This document shows, piece after piece, positions 1 to 10,539 of a DNA stretch of 64,000 nucleotides (positions within the stretch are counted from its first letter, which is position 1; the number at the start of each line of letters is the position of its first letter). Under the pieces are notes generated by a model, which was not told the DNA's origin, ran no database searches, and worked only from the letters and a program-made list of their open reading frames with translations. The position numbers and the translations under genes were made by a program. The DNA lies in the NCBI GenBank assembly GCA_027605045.1, contig JAQFWX010000005.1:1302001-1366000 (forward strand). The letters run 5' to 3'. Origin of the DNA: Phallus indusiatus. Lineage: Eukaryota > Basidiomycota > Agaricomycetes > Phallales > Phallaceae.

Positions 1-3000
1 CCCAACAGCGTGCTGGGAGCCGATACAAGATGGGTCCACATTCTATAGGTAACTCACTGCTGTTTGTTTTATGAGCATTTGAGGCTTAAGCTGTACAGGA
101 AATATACAGTCTATGAGATGTTATGGAGGCAGATTGACTTGTCGGACTATGTCATAAGTGCCGCGCGTTATGGAGGCCCTTTGGGTTAGTGTTGAGCTTT
201 TTTTATCTTGAATAAGAGCGTATAGCTAATGCTATTCAAAGCTATCATGCGTGATCCTACAAAGCTCATTGTTCTAGGTCGGGGTGTGCTCAACCTCGGC
301 AAGTCGGAAATCCGAATCTATTCTTCTGTTGGAGAGAATATTCTCACCATAAATGTGATCAACCCTTTAAAATTTGACATTATACGGACACTGAAATTTA
401 ATCTAGTGGGAGAATAATAAGATTATACGTTTCGGCTGGACGTTTGGTGAACGACTTGTAGTGTTGAACGAGGAAGGAACATATCGTCTGTATGACTTAC
501 AAGGGGATTATCAACAATTCTCGCTCGGAGCTGAAGCGATGGAAGTCGGTGTGATTGATGCGAGGATTCATGAAAATGGGCTTGTCGCTATGACAGGAGG
601 ATTGGGAATGTTAGAAGTCAAAGGGTGGCAAGGAGTGAAGCCTTTATCTCTCGCTGCGACAGGTTCGGCACTTTCCCCTTTACGTTATTATATTGATATT
701 TAGTTTTTTATTGCTTTACTTTAAAAGGATTATCCGAACCTCCTCATACATGGACTATTATTCCACTTGACCAGACTATCTCTCGACATACAGAAGTCCT
801 TCTCTCAACCGAATCTACGGTTATTTCGGTCGACACCCTTGAAGCCGTAGATCAACGACTTTCACGGGGTCCATTTACACATTTATCGCCTTCTCCAAAC
901 GGAAAAATGTTGGCACTGATGACCTTCAACGGCTTGCTCTGGGTGGTGTCTACGGATTTTCAACAAAACCGACTTGAATTTGATACCTCGACCTTATCTG
1001 TGGAAGGAAAGCTATCTCAAGTTGAATGGTGTGGTAATGACGCTATTCTATTGACTTGGGAGGGTATGGCTTTGTTGGTCGGCCCTTCAAACGACACGCT
1101 CAAGTTAGTGTTGGTTGCGAGCCAAAGATCCTGGCTAATCTACTATTCTTAGATACTTTTACACCGGGTCCATTTATGCCGTTTCTGAACCAGATGGGTT
1201 ACGGCTATTCTCATCATACACTTGCGATATTCTAGAAAAGGTACCCGGTATGTATTTTACCCTGTTCTGGGTGCATACCAACCTCATCTCTTTCCAGCTT
1301 CTGTACAATCCATATTCAAACCCGGATCAACAACGCCAGCTGCTATCCTCTTTGATGCATGGGACTTGTTCAACCGTCGGTCTCCGAAAGCGGACGAACA
1401 TATTCGCAGTATCAAACCTGACCTTGCACTTGCTGTTAATGATTGTATTGACGCCGCTGGAAGAGAATGGGAGCCATATTGGCAGCGTCGTTTGCTGAAT
1501 GTAAGTATCTATGGTGTTTCTTTGGATTCTTTAATCCTCCGGAATTATGCTCTTACGCGGGGAATAGGCAGCTAAATTCGGACGCTCATTCTTGGATTTG
1601 TATAACCCCACCGATTTTGTGAATATGGGAAAAACGTTGAAAGTGCTTAATGCTGTAAGATATTACACAGTTGCTATACCAATCACATACGCACAGTAAG
1701 TCGTCCCATTATCTACTGTTGTCCTTAATACCGATACACTTCTTCTCGAAGATACTCGTACACATCTCCTTCACACCTCTGCTCCCGTCTCACCACGCGT
1801 TCTCTTCATTTACTTGCTTTGCGAATATCTACATATTTAGATATGAAACCTGACGCAGTTCTGAAGCACTGGGCATGTGCAAAGATAGCTCGATCAAAGT
1901 TGACCGTCGCGGGCAGTGGATCATCCACTAGCAACGATGATACTCAAATTTGCAAAGTGATTGTTGAGAAATTCGAGAGCCTTAGGAAAGGAGATATCAG
2001 CTATGCTGAAATTGCAAAACGAGCTTGGGAGGTTGGTCGGGCGGGTCTTGCTACAATGGTACGTGATTTTCCTTCCTATCAGCTAAAAGCAAGTTCAGAG
2101 CTGATTCAACTTGCTATCAGTTACTAGATCACGAGCCAAGGGCCGCGGACCAGGTTCCTTTGCTGCTAAGCATGAAAGAAGACCAACTTGCCTTGACCAA
2201 AGCTGTAGATAGCGGGGACACGGACCTGAGTCAGTATTGTCCTTCCAGTTATTCCCAAACCATGACTAAAGGTGGTTTTAGTATACCACGTGTTATTGCA
2301 CCTTCACAAACGTTTATCTCTTGGGAACTTTTTCAGGCTAATTGAAGATGGTGGACCTCGATTAGCACTGGCTTCAAAGCTCCTTCAAGTTTACGCAAGA
2401 GAACAGAATCGTGAAATGTTAAGAGATTTTTATTATTCTGATGATCGGCGATTAGAGAGTGCTATTCTGGCTCTTGAAGAAGCAGCCTCTATGACTGCAA
2501 GTGCTCACATTTCTGTGACTACATTTCTCTGATTGTCTCTTAGGATTCCCATGCCAAAGTTGCATCAGTAAAAGCTGCGCAAAAGTTTTTCTCCGAAGAC
2601 AAAGATCGAGGGTTCGAAGCAAAGGTGCGCATCGTGTTTATCCAGTCGTTCCTATATTAGAAGCTGAAGATTCGACCTCACAAGATGATGGAGGAAAGCG
2701 TTCGATTACTTACCTACCAACAACAATTAGAGAAGGAGACGCCTAATTTCGGACCTTTTGTAGGACTAAGCGTGAACGAGACGATGAGGAGGTGTATTCT
2801 GAATGGTATGCCAAAAAAAGCAGACAAGGTGAAATCGGACTTCAAGGTTCCTGATAAACGGTAAGTTATTGGTGTCCACTCTCCATACTTTCGAGTAACC
2901 GAGCATTTTATAGCTTTTGGTATCTAAAATTGTACGCGCTGGTTGAGATGAGTGACTTTGAGGGCTTGGAGGCTTTTGCGAGATCTAAGAAGAGTCCTAT

Positions 3001-3293
3001 TGGATATGAACCTTTTGTTCGCCATCTACTCGAAAAGGGACAGCGGAGAGAAGCCTCCTCGTATGTGGGTCGATGTGAAGCTAACCGGAGGGTCGACTTG
3101 TATATTGAGTGTGGTGATTGGAGGCTTGCTGGGAAGGAATGCAAAGAGCAAAGGAACAAGGCTAGATTGGAGTATGTTACGACTGATGACTGAGTGAAAG
3201 TTGACTGATGATCTTTGTAGGCAATTGAAGCGGACATGTCCGGATACCATGGTTGTGAGGGAGTTGGACCAGCTTTTGTCTACTATGTCGTAA
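1..3293 (+). CDS. VPS16: Vps16, vacuolar sorting protein (5' end outside window)
   Basis: Core subunit of the HOPS and CORVET tethering complexes, acting in membrane fusion at endosomes and the vacuole. The window opens inside the first coding exon (WEPIQDG..FYR, typical of the Vps16 N-terminus). About a dozen exons follow: [15 protein letters not shown], a beta-propeller part ([44 protein letters not shown] near 890-960), then the alpha-solenoid ([16 protein letters not shown] near 1385, [18 protein letters not shown] near 1450-1497, [21 protein letters not shown] after an intron). The C-terminal exons encode [20 protein letters not shown] and [19 protein letters not shown], ending at TAA 3291-3293. 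Short introns interrupt the frame, so no single ORF spans it. The order of motifs matches full-length fungal Vps16, with no break seen. The last intron and exon are copied downstream at 5766-5898. Confidence 0.93.
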
Positions 3294-4670
3294 TATCGAC
3301 TCGCATTGGAGTATACCTATTAACTATACCATAGTTATTTTTGATCAATGATTATTGAGCAAACTAATTCACTTGCCGAAACTCTTTCTCGTTTTCATGG
3401 TGCTGATGTGTGACCGGGTGACCCGTCACCCGCATATATATAGCATCACAGACAGATGTATAGACACTCCCTCTTGCCTCCTTCCTCTTCAATGGTTACC
3501 AACTTTGATTCGAATTCAATCCCTTTCAACCGTTTAATTTTTATTCAGAACACAGCGTTACTGGCAGCTTGTACTTTTCTTCTTTGCCTGCTTATAGGCT
3601 AGTGCGACCGCTTCAGCTTCAAGCAGAGTAAATATCAAAAGTTTGTCTGACTACTCCCCGGTTGGACCAAAAGAACTTTTATACAGCAATTTCATTTTAG
3701 TCCACAATCATAACGTACGTTATCTCTTTTGCACTTGATTTGCGAGCATTCTTTTTATAAAGCGTTGGTGACTGACAAGCACCGTAGCTTGAACTCGGCG
3801 CAACTTGAGCGGCTTCAATCGCTTATATAAAACCCTTACATAGCCGAACATTTTGACGGTCCTTTCTTAGTCACAGTCCTTTCGTGAACCGTTCCACACT
3901 CATTCACGTATGCCCCCAAGAACGAGCACAGCAGGTACGCAAACACAGAAATATAAGACAATCCTTTTTATCACTGATATCTTAATAATCTTCTGCTTAG
4001 GATCCATTTTACGAGACAAGTTTGAAACCTTCAGGCAACAAAACCATAAATTCGACATTTTACAGCAGCAAGTCAACATTTTAAAGGAATCAGACGCTCT
4101 GAAAGATGCGTATATACATATACAAACTCGAGAAGCCGAAAACTTGAGTCTCAAAAACAAAATAGACTAAGTGAGTCACCGTTCCAGGAGATCAATGACT
4201 CCTTTTGACGTATTCCTTCTTAAGATGCAGTCCACTTTAAAGTGGCTCTGCGGCAGAGCAGTAGTTGACGCAGTCAAAGATATAATCACAGAGAAGGCCC
4301 AAGGAGACAGGAGCTTTTGGCGAAAGGATCCAGCCAGTCGCCAGGCTATATGCGGTCCGATCATTGAAGATATGAAAAAGAACAATCCCTCTAAAGACAA
4401 GATTGTCCTATTGGCTCAAGAAATTTACAATTTCTGAATAATCCCCACCCGGACGTCCGACGCTTAGGAAACAAAATTGCGCACCAACTCGAGAGAGAGA
4501 CAGTGCGCGAGGCCCTACAACTCATCCCCACAAATAAGATTGAAATCATGGACTGTTATATTCTTTTGTATGAAGATTTTGATCTTTCTTCAGGTGACCG
4601 CCAGGCGACTTAATTTTGTTCTACCTATACTGTAATCGTTCATCAATTGCTAGACTTGTAATGTACATTA
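3169..4670 (+). repeat. Segmental duplication, unit 1
   Basis: This stretch, from inside the last VPS16 intron through a short intergenic part and the family A gene, is repeated at about 5768-7190 at high but imperfect identity. Shared landmarks are the VPS16 last exon, a stretch beginning AGAACACAGC (3547 and 6059), the block from AACGTACGTTATCTCTTTTG (3713 and 6228) and the family A coding region. Small indels separate the units, so the duplication is not very recent. Confidence 0.85.
3910..4613 (+). pseudogene. Family A copy 1: small TM/coiled-coil protein, disrupted
   Basis: I do not recognise this family. From ATG 3910 the frame gives a short basic start, one hydrophobic segment (ILFITDILIIFCLGSI) and a polar, probably coiled-coil part rich in Gln/Lys/Glu (QQQVNILKESDALKDAY), ending at TAA 4168-4170. 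Homology to the other copies continues without a break. A globular region follows (LKWLCGRAVVDAVKDII, PIIEDMKKNNPSKDKI, LLAQEIYNF), then a 1-nt deletion near 4431, and the tail (KIAHQLERETVREALQL, CYILLYEDFDL) reads in another frame to 4613. Positions 4171-4223 begin GTGAGT and end CTTAAG, so they may be a 53-nt intron; the TAA would still precede it. With two lesions against the other copies this is most likely a decaying gene. A short two-exon product is the alternative. Confidence 0.55.
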
Positions 4671-4716
4671 TCAATGATCAGTAGACAACCCTGGCGTGTC
4701 CGCCAAATAGACACTC

Positions 4717-5705
4717 ATGCACTTCATACCCGCCGCCCAAGCTACTTCTGCAAACACTTCTATCCCTTCACCCACAACCAAAGTCGCATACGAGCTACAT
4801 GAAACAGGCGAACAAGGGGGACCCATCCCTCAACTGCGACTATGGATTGAACAGGTGGATAATTGCAGGAATACACCGAATCTAAGCCCCGTTGATCCTC
4901 CCGAAAGTTCTAACGACCTTGAGAGTCAGTCGGAGGCGGCTCTTATCCATGTTAAGTCTGACCGATTCTTGAGTAAAGTTTTTCAGCACGGCGGCGTCTC
5001 TAGTTCGGAAGAGACTATTGCACTTTCTTCTACAATTGTGCAGTGTCAAGAAGACTTGCTGTGGAACTTACATTTGTAGGGCCATCCAGCTTTAAAACAC
5101 TCAAGCTCGTCTCAGTGGATCGTAAAAGACGAGGCAAATGTCAGCACTACTAAGGTGAGATAATCTAAGTGACCCTTATTGTTGTTCATTTATGCTCATA
5201 TGGTACTGATGAAGTGATGCTTCCGCTGTCTCCTGTAGAGGCAAGACAAATCGTGAAGTTGTGATTCCTCTTGCATCGGATACCGAGTTTTATCGTTTGT
5301 TGACCAATGCACTTAATTCGCTGGCGGGTGCCTTAGAAAACACAACGAAAGACATGTCGGATGCTATCAATGGCCTCTGTCAGACTGTGTCCCAAACAGC
5401 GCGACCCGCATCAACAGGGGTGCGTCCTCGTTTTTTGATTTCATCTGACCTCCCGGAACATTGAGAGCATTCGAATTAGAAACACTCCGACTTATATACA
5501 TGGCGATCTGTATTTCAGGTTTATATGGAAGCTGAAGTTTCCGAATCAACCACAGAATTGAAGCAGCCGGGGTGAAAGAACAGTTGAAGACTCAGAAGCA
5601 CGTCTCGCACAATTTGTTCAGTGTGTGGCTAACGGTGGTTCCAAATTCAAGTTGAAAGCAAGTCAGGAAGGATTACAGCGTTTTCTGGAGTTTAACGCTT
5701 AGCTG
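4717..5705 (+). pseudogene. Relic of an SPX-RING (RING-14/BAH1-like) gene
   Basis: Several pieces in different frames resemble, in order, the N-terminal half of fungal SPX-RING proteins as I remember them: VAYELHETGEQGGPIPQLRLW (VAYELHETGEQGG then PIPQLRLW, near 4780-4850); IPLASDTEFYRLLTNALNS with TVSQTARP (5263-5412); then TWRSVFQVYMEAEV (near 5497-5538) and, after a frame change, ERTVEDSEARLAQFVQCV and LKASQEGLQRFLEFN (5580-5702). Stops lie between the pieces (TAG 5077, TGA 5573, TAG 5700). No SPX core helices with the lysine cluster follow, and no RING cysteines. The relic sits exactly between the two units of the VPS16-family A duplication. The family assignment is from memory and needs a profile search. 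The protein cannot be complete as it stands. Confidence 0.5.
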
Positions 5706-5765
5706 ATGAATATAAAGAAGGTCCATCCCGTTTATTAGCAGGTGCAGTCGTGTTGAACAAGGTGC

Positions 5766-5898
5766 CCTAGATTGGAGTATGTTACGATTAATGACTGACT
5801 GAAAGTTGACTGATGATCTTTGTAGGCAATTGAAGCGGACATGTCCGAATACCATGGTTGTGAGGGAGTTGGACCAGCTTTTGTCTACTATGTCGTAA
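5766..5898 (+). pseudogene. Duplicated 3' end of VPS16 (last intron and exon)
   Basis: A near-identical copy of 3169-3293: the end of the penultimate exon, the short intron (GACTGACTGAAAG..TTGTAG) and the last exon encoding [18 protein letters not shown] and TAA at 5896-5898. No other VPS16 exons lie upstream. It is a passenger of the segmental duplication, not a gene. Sequence left of about 5766 differs from VPS16, but both sides carry GAACAAGG just before the junction, a short homology that could mark the breakpoint. Confidence 0.9.
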
Positions 5899-7190
5899 TA
5901 TCGACTTGCACTGGAGTATACCCAATAACTATATCATCGTTCTTTTTTGTCAATGATTATTGAGCAAACAAATTCATTTACAGAAACTCTTTCTTGTTTT
6001 CATGGTTGCCAACTTTGATGAATTCAATCCCTTTGAACCGTTTAATTTTTCATTCGCCAGAACACAGCATTACTGGCAGCTTGTACTTTTCTTGTTTGTC
6101 TGCATATAGGCGAGTGCGACCGCTTCAGCTTCAAGCAGATTAAATGTCAAAAGTTTGTCTGACTACTCCCCGGTCGGACCGAAAGAGCTTTTATACAGCA
6201 AATTTCATTCATGTAGTCCACAATCATAACGTACGTTATCTCTTTTGCGCTTGATTAGCGAGCAGCCTTCTTTTTATAAAGCGTTGGTGACCGACAAGCA
6301 CCGTAGCTTGGACTCGGCGCAACTAGAGCGGCTTCAGTCACTTACATAAAACTCTACATAACCGAACATTCTGACAGGACACTTTCTCAGTCACGGTCCT
6401 TTCGTGAACCATTACTTTTACCACTCAGTTTGGAAATTTTACACCACTTTGCTCATGTCTCCATCTTCGAGAACACAAAGTACGCAAACAAAGAAATGTA
6501 AGACAATACTTTTTTATCACTAATAATCCTCTGCTTAGCATCTATCACACGAGAGGAGTTTGAGCGTTATTAGGCAGCAAGCCGATAAAAACGATAACCT
6601 ACAAGAACAAATCAATACGCTAAAAGAATCGGATGCTGCAAAGGAAGCATATTCATAAGCTCGTGAGTCGTGAAGTCGAATTACTGAATCTTAAAAACAA
6701 ATTGGAGCAAGTGAGTCATCATCCCAGGAGATTAATGACTCCTTTTGATGTATTCCTTCCTAAGATGCAATCTTCCGTTATGTGGCTTTGGGGACGAGCG
6801 ATAGTTGATGCAATACGAGATACAGTAACTCGCAAGGCCAGAGGATCCAAGAGTTTTTGGTATGAAGATCCCGAACGTCGCCAAACCCTCTCCGTACCTA
6901 TAATTGAACGAATGATGAACCAGAATGCATTAAGAGAAGAAATTGAACTGACCGCACAAGAAATTTACGACTATCTCAACAAACCCGTTTCGAATGTGCG
7001 ATGATTGGGAAGTCGAACCGCGCATCAACCGGAGAGGAGCGTTGTGAGAGAAGCTCTCCGGCGCATACCCACGGAGAAAGAACAATTAACGGCGTGTTTC
7101 ATTCTTTTTTACGAGGAGTCGCTTTAGCTGATGAGTACTCAAAAAGAATTTTTTTTGCCCCAAATCTTGACATCCCCCCTCTTTTCCTAG
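5768..7190 (+). repeat. Segmental duplication, unit 2
   Basis: Second unit of the duplication described at 3169-4670. It begins in the VPS16 last intron and ends after the second family A copy. The roughly 1.1 kb between the units (4690-5765) is not duplicated and holds the SPX-RING relic. Confidence 0.85.
6455..7127 (+). pseudogene. Family A copy 2: decayed
   Basis: Homologous to 3910-4613. The start (MSPSSRTQSTQTKK) is followed by stops and frame changes in the hydrophobic segment, where copy 1 is open. The later coiled-coil part (LLNLKNKLEQ) and globular part (VMWLWGRAIVDAIRD, PIIERMMNQNALREEI, LTAQEIYDYLNKP) are intact to VR, followed by an in-frame TGA near 7002 where copy 1 has an Arg codon. 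The tail (VVREALRRIPTEKEQL, CFILFYEESL) then runs to TAG 7125-7127. Here the codon before the possible intron donor GTGAGT is CAA rather than a stop, so copies 1 and 2 carry different lesions. Both therefore decayed after the duplication, presumably from a functional ancestor. Confidence 0.6.
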
Positions 7191-8068
7191 TAATTAGTTG
7201 TGTAAATGTAATTAGATAGCGTCTATTAGTAACACTTGCTTTGCTCTAAACTTATTGAACTAGAGTTGTTCTTACGAACAACCATTTTACAACTCAACAG
7301 TCTATTGCTCTCTTAAAGCGTTCGGACTTAAGCAACAGGCCTTCGATTTCTATTCGAGCAATGTCTTTAATTTTGACCTTTAGACCATTTTACGGCGAAG
7401 TCCAATTTATTAAAACTATCTACTACACTTCTCTTACGCATACAAGGTCGATACATCGCAACCGCCCCCTTTTAATGTGAAAAGTAGCTCGAATACGCGT
7501 GTAATTCCTAGTCTAAAATACAATAAATTTACAGTTTTTTGACAAAAATGATAATTACGCATAGCTCAGCGTCATTTCTGTGCACGCTTGGCAGTTTTGC
7601 GGTTCACTGGCATGCTTATGCAACTCTCGCACATCCAATTCAGCGGAACACTTCTAAGACCTTGACAATGAAGGTGAAACTAAAAAAAAACACAATACAA
7701 TTTTGAAATAGGAAGCCAAAAATTATATTCACGTATGTTAATCTCTTTTGTACTTGACTCATTAATGTTTTAGCGGCCGTCTTTTTCTAAAGCATTGGTG
7801 ACCTGAGTGCTCCTGAGTGCCGCCCAATTAAGACAAGACCGACGCCAGATCACTAATTGATCAACGACGACCCTTAGCCGGCAACAGGTGGTCAGGCACA
7901 AGTTGTTAGCTTGGAAAAACCCTTTAAGAAGCACGATGCTGCTTCAGATTGGCTTGGTCGATTTTCTCTCTTTTAACTCACAATCATACTCACTCTCTTA
8001 GCGACGGTGAAAACAACCAACCTCTCCTTAACTTTTTGCGCTCTTTTTAAGCAACATCGTTTCCCCAA
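7128..8068. other. Intergenic; holds a third copy of the family A upstream block
   Basis: No gene seen. At about 7733-7805 the sequence CACGTATGTTAATCTCTTTT..AAAGCATTGGTGACC resembles the blocks at 3714-3773 and 6229-6290 that lie about 200 bp upstream of family A copies 1 and 2 (ACGTACGTTATCTCTTTT..AAAGCGTTGGTGAC). It now lies about 260-330 bp upstream of the gene starting at 8069. Confidence 0.6.
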
Positions 8069-9666
8069 ATGCCGGCTTTGAATTCACATGTCAACAGGAG
8101 GAGAGAGAACAATAATCAGGATGGAGGTGGCATTGGTCAAACATTATTGAACAACGTCAACTTTACCAATGTATTCGCCGTGGTGTTCAGTCTTCTTAGT
8201 CTGAAGGAGCGTTGGGAATCTCGTACGCGTTTTTTGATATGTTTCGCTTTTCGCTCATAACTTTTGTTCTCCGTTGTTCAGATAAAGATCAACGCCAAGA
8301 GGCTGAACTAAGGCGCAATCTTCTAGCCCAAGGCATCAATCCCAATAGCCTGAATAGCCAAAATCCACAGTTTGTTCAATATCGAGATCATCCAAGCTCG
8401 GAAAATATTGTTTTGACAGAAGAAAACGTTCCAAATGGGACGCCACCACCTTTGCCATTGGTTTCCGAGGATCTAAGACCCATTCGGCCAAAAAAGACTA
8501 GCTGCTGTGTATGCTTTGGTATCAGGTACAATTCTACCAGCTGTTACCGGATTGTCTTCTAACCTGGCACTCCGTTAGATGCGATCTTGTCTTCAAAGCC
8601 ATTGGAATTGTCTTTACACTGTACTTCTTTTACGGAATTTTCAAAGTCTACAAATGGGCGACCACAGTTCGTTTTTCATTCTTCTTGCGCCCAAGTACAG
8701 AATAAACTAATACTATGGTAGCCCTCGCTCACTGGATTAGAAGACATGCCAGAATACAGTACTAGTCTTGGATGCATGTCTGCTCCCTTCGTGTACCCAA
8801 AAGATGTTTTCTCCTCCACTCAAATCACCAACGAAACCAAATTCATGGTAGACATTACTGGCGCTGCAGTCGGCACCGTTCTTCTTACTCGAGGTGACTC
8901 ATCAGGCGTTGTTGTCAAAATGTCCTTAATCACGGACGAAGAACCTCTGTTGGAAAAATCGAACGCCTACATACAAGAAGAATCTACAGATGTGTTATTC
9001 AATCTCGCCACACCTTTCTCGTCATCTTCAGAAGATGCCTGCATGCGATTTGATCTTATAGTTCAGCTTCCTCAGCACTTGAACACGTTCTCTTTGAAAT
9101 CACAATCTATTGTGCATGTTAAATACGATGATCAGGCTCCGTTGTCACTCAGGAATATCGAGATCGACTTGACTTCCAGAGTAGCAGACAACTTGCTCCT
9201 ACCCAACACGGAAATCGATGCGGATCAAGTCACGCTGACAATGCGAGGAGGTTACCTTGTTGGATCTCTTTCATTCAAAGATGAAGCACGAGTTTCGACG
9301 AACTACGGCGAAGCAATCACTAATCTACGTGTTACCCCGCTTCCCATCTCTAAACACCTGAAAGACCCTTCCAAGTTGGTGACCAACACCGGTTCAGGTC
9401 GTACCGATATTATCTACTCCAATCCGGAAAGACGTGTTATCTCAAATTCTCATACAGCCACTCAAGGAGATATGTATTTGACTTACCGAGACTCGGGCTA
9501 TAACGGTCCTATCACGGTGCAAGCGAGAAGTACGAGCAGTACTAACGTGGAACGTGATACGGGAAAACTGCCTGTCGGAGGAAAATCAGAGATGTGGGTA
9601 GGTGATAAAGAAGGGGATGATAGGATGAATATCAAGTCGAGCGGTTGGGTCGGTCTTTATTTCTGA
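8069..9666 (+). CDS. Single-pass membrane protein with beta-rich outer domain
   Basis: Four exons fit well: 8069-8210, 8282-8525, 8579-8694 and 8741-9666, giving 475 aa. The second intron (8526-8578) has a clear TCTAAC branch site. The N-terminus is polar and Asn/Gln-rich. A KEHKDQRQEAELRR helix and a Pro-rich stretch precede a Cys cluster (TSCCVCFGIRCDLVF) and one membrane segment near residues 131-152 (AIGIVFTLYFFYGIFKVY). The remaining ~310 residues (MPEYSTSLGC..SGWVGLYF) are beta-strand-like and end in an aromatic motif I associate with conserved basidiomycete hypothetical proteins. Topology is probably N-in, with a large C-terminal domain outside the cytoplasm or in the lumen. Function unknown. 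The frame is intact, in contrast to the relics around it. Confidence 0.8.
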
Positions 9667-10020
9667 GGTACCCTTAAAGATGGCTTTTTTGTTTTTCTGG
9701 TATCTTTCTCTCCTGTGTATTTAACTATGTTTTGATTGAAATATTAACCTGGAGGTACTTCAATTTTGATTAGGATGTATAGCTCAGAAGCTTCTGAAAA
9801 AGGGTTGATCTAACGTCGAACGATACCACTATAGGTTTTCAAATTTCTCCATGAATGTCCGTTCTCATTCCTGTGCGCTCAGTAGTTTCTTGCACACATT
9901 TGGCCTGGGATTGGTCAAATATGAGGAAATACTTTCATTATGTCCACTGTATGTCCGAATTATCACAAACACATTTCGCAGTGGTAAGCTAGTAAATTAA
10001 CATTTTCCATAAGACAAGAA
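9667..10020. other. Intergenic, nothing recognised
   Basis: 3' flank of the membrane protein gene, AT-rich. No open frame or repeat worth naming, apart from the left end of the family A fragment that begins at about 10020. Confidence 0.6.
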
Positions 10021-10023
10021 TAT

Positions 10024-10402
10024 TTACTCCTTTTGACATATTCCTTCCTAGAATGAAACCCTCTCTAAAATGGCTATAGGTGAGAATCGTCAATGGACAA
10101 GAGCTTCTGGTTCAAAAATCACGCGAACCGATGTCGTCGCCATTCCGATCATTGAAAACATGATTGACCAAGATCCATCAAAAGACAAAATCAAACTTAG
10201 CGCTCAACAAATATACGATTTCATAAATAACTCAATATCAGATGTTTGGAGACTCAGTAACAAGTCTGCTCATCAGCTAGAGAGAAACCAAGTCCGAAAG
10301 GCCCTTCAGCTAATCCCCACTAATAAAGACGAATTGATGGCCTGTTACATTTTATTGTACGAGAATGACGATTTCCCTTTAGATATTCCTAAAGCTTTAT
10401 AA
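10024..10402 (+). pseudogene. Family A copy 3: 5'-truncated fragment
   Basis: Starts within the segment corresponding to the putative intron of copies 1 and 2 (ACTCCTTTTGACATATTCCTTCCTAG in two parts around 10025-10050), then matches the globular part. An in-frame TAG sits in the LKWL region near 10077, with a deletion against copy 1. From 10085 the frame is open: PIIENMIDQDPSKDKIKL, LSAQQIYDFINN, HQLERNQVRKALQLIPTN, CYILLYENDDF, to TAA 10400-10402. This C-terminal part is the best preserved of the three copies. The N-terminal membrane and coiled-coil exon is absent. An ORF beginning at ATG 10070 could make 110 aa, but its first residues lie on non-homologous sequence. Confidence 0.6.
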
Positions 10403-10539
10403 TTTTGATGTACTGTACACAGTTTCCTCGGTTGGTATATTAAAAGATCGCGATGATAGCGCGACTGTTTCATATGAAGCTACTGTGAACAAATCTCGTA
10501 GTTAAGAACGATACTTCGGATACCGATCGACCCGTGAGG

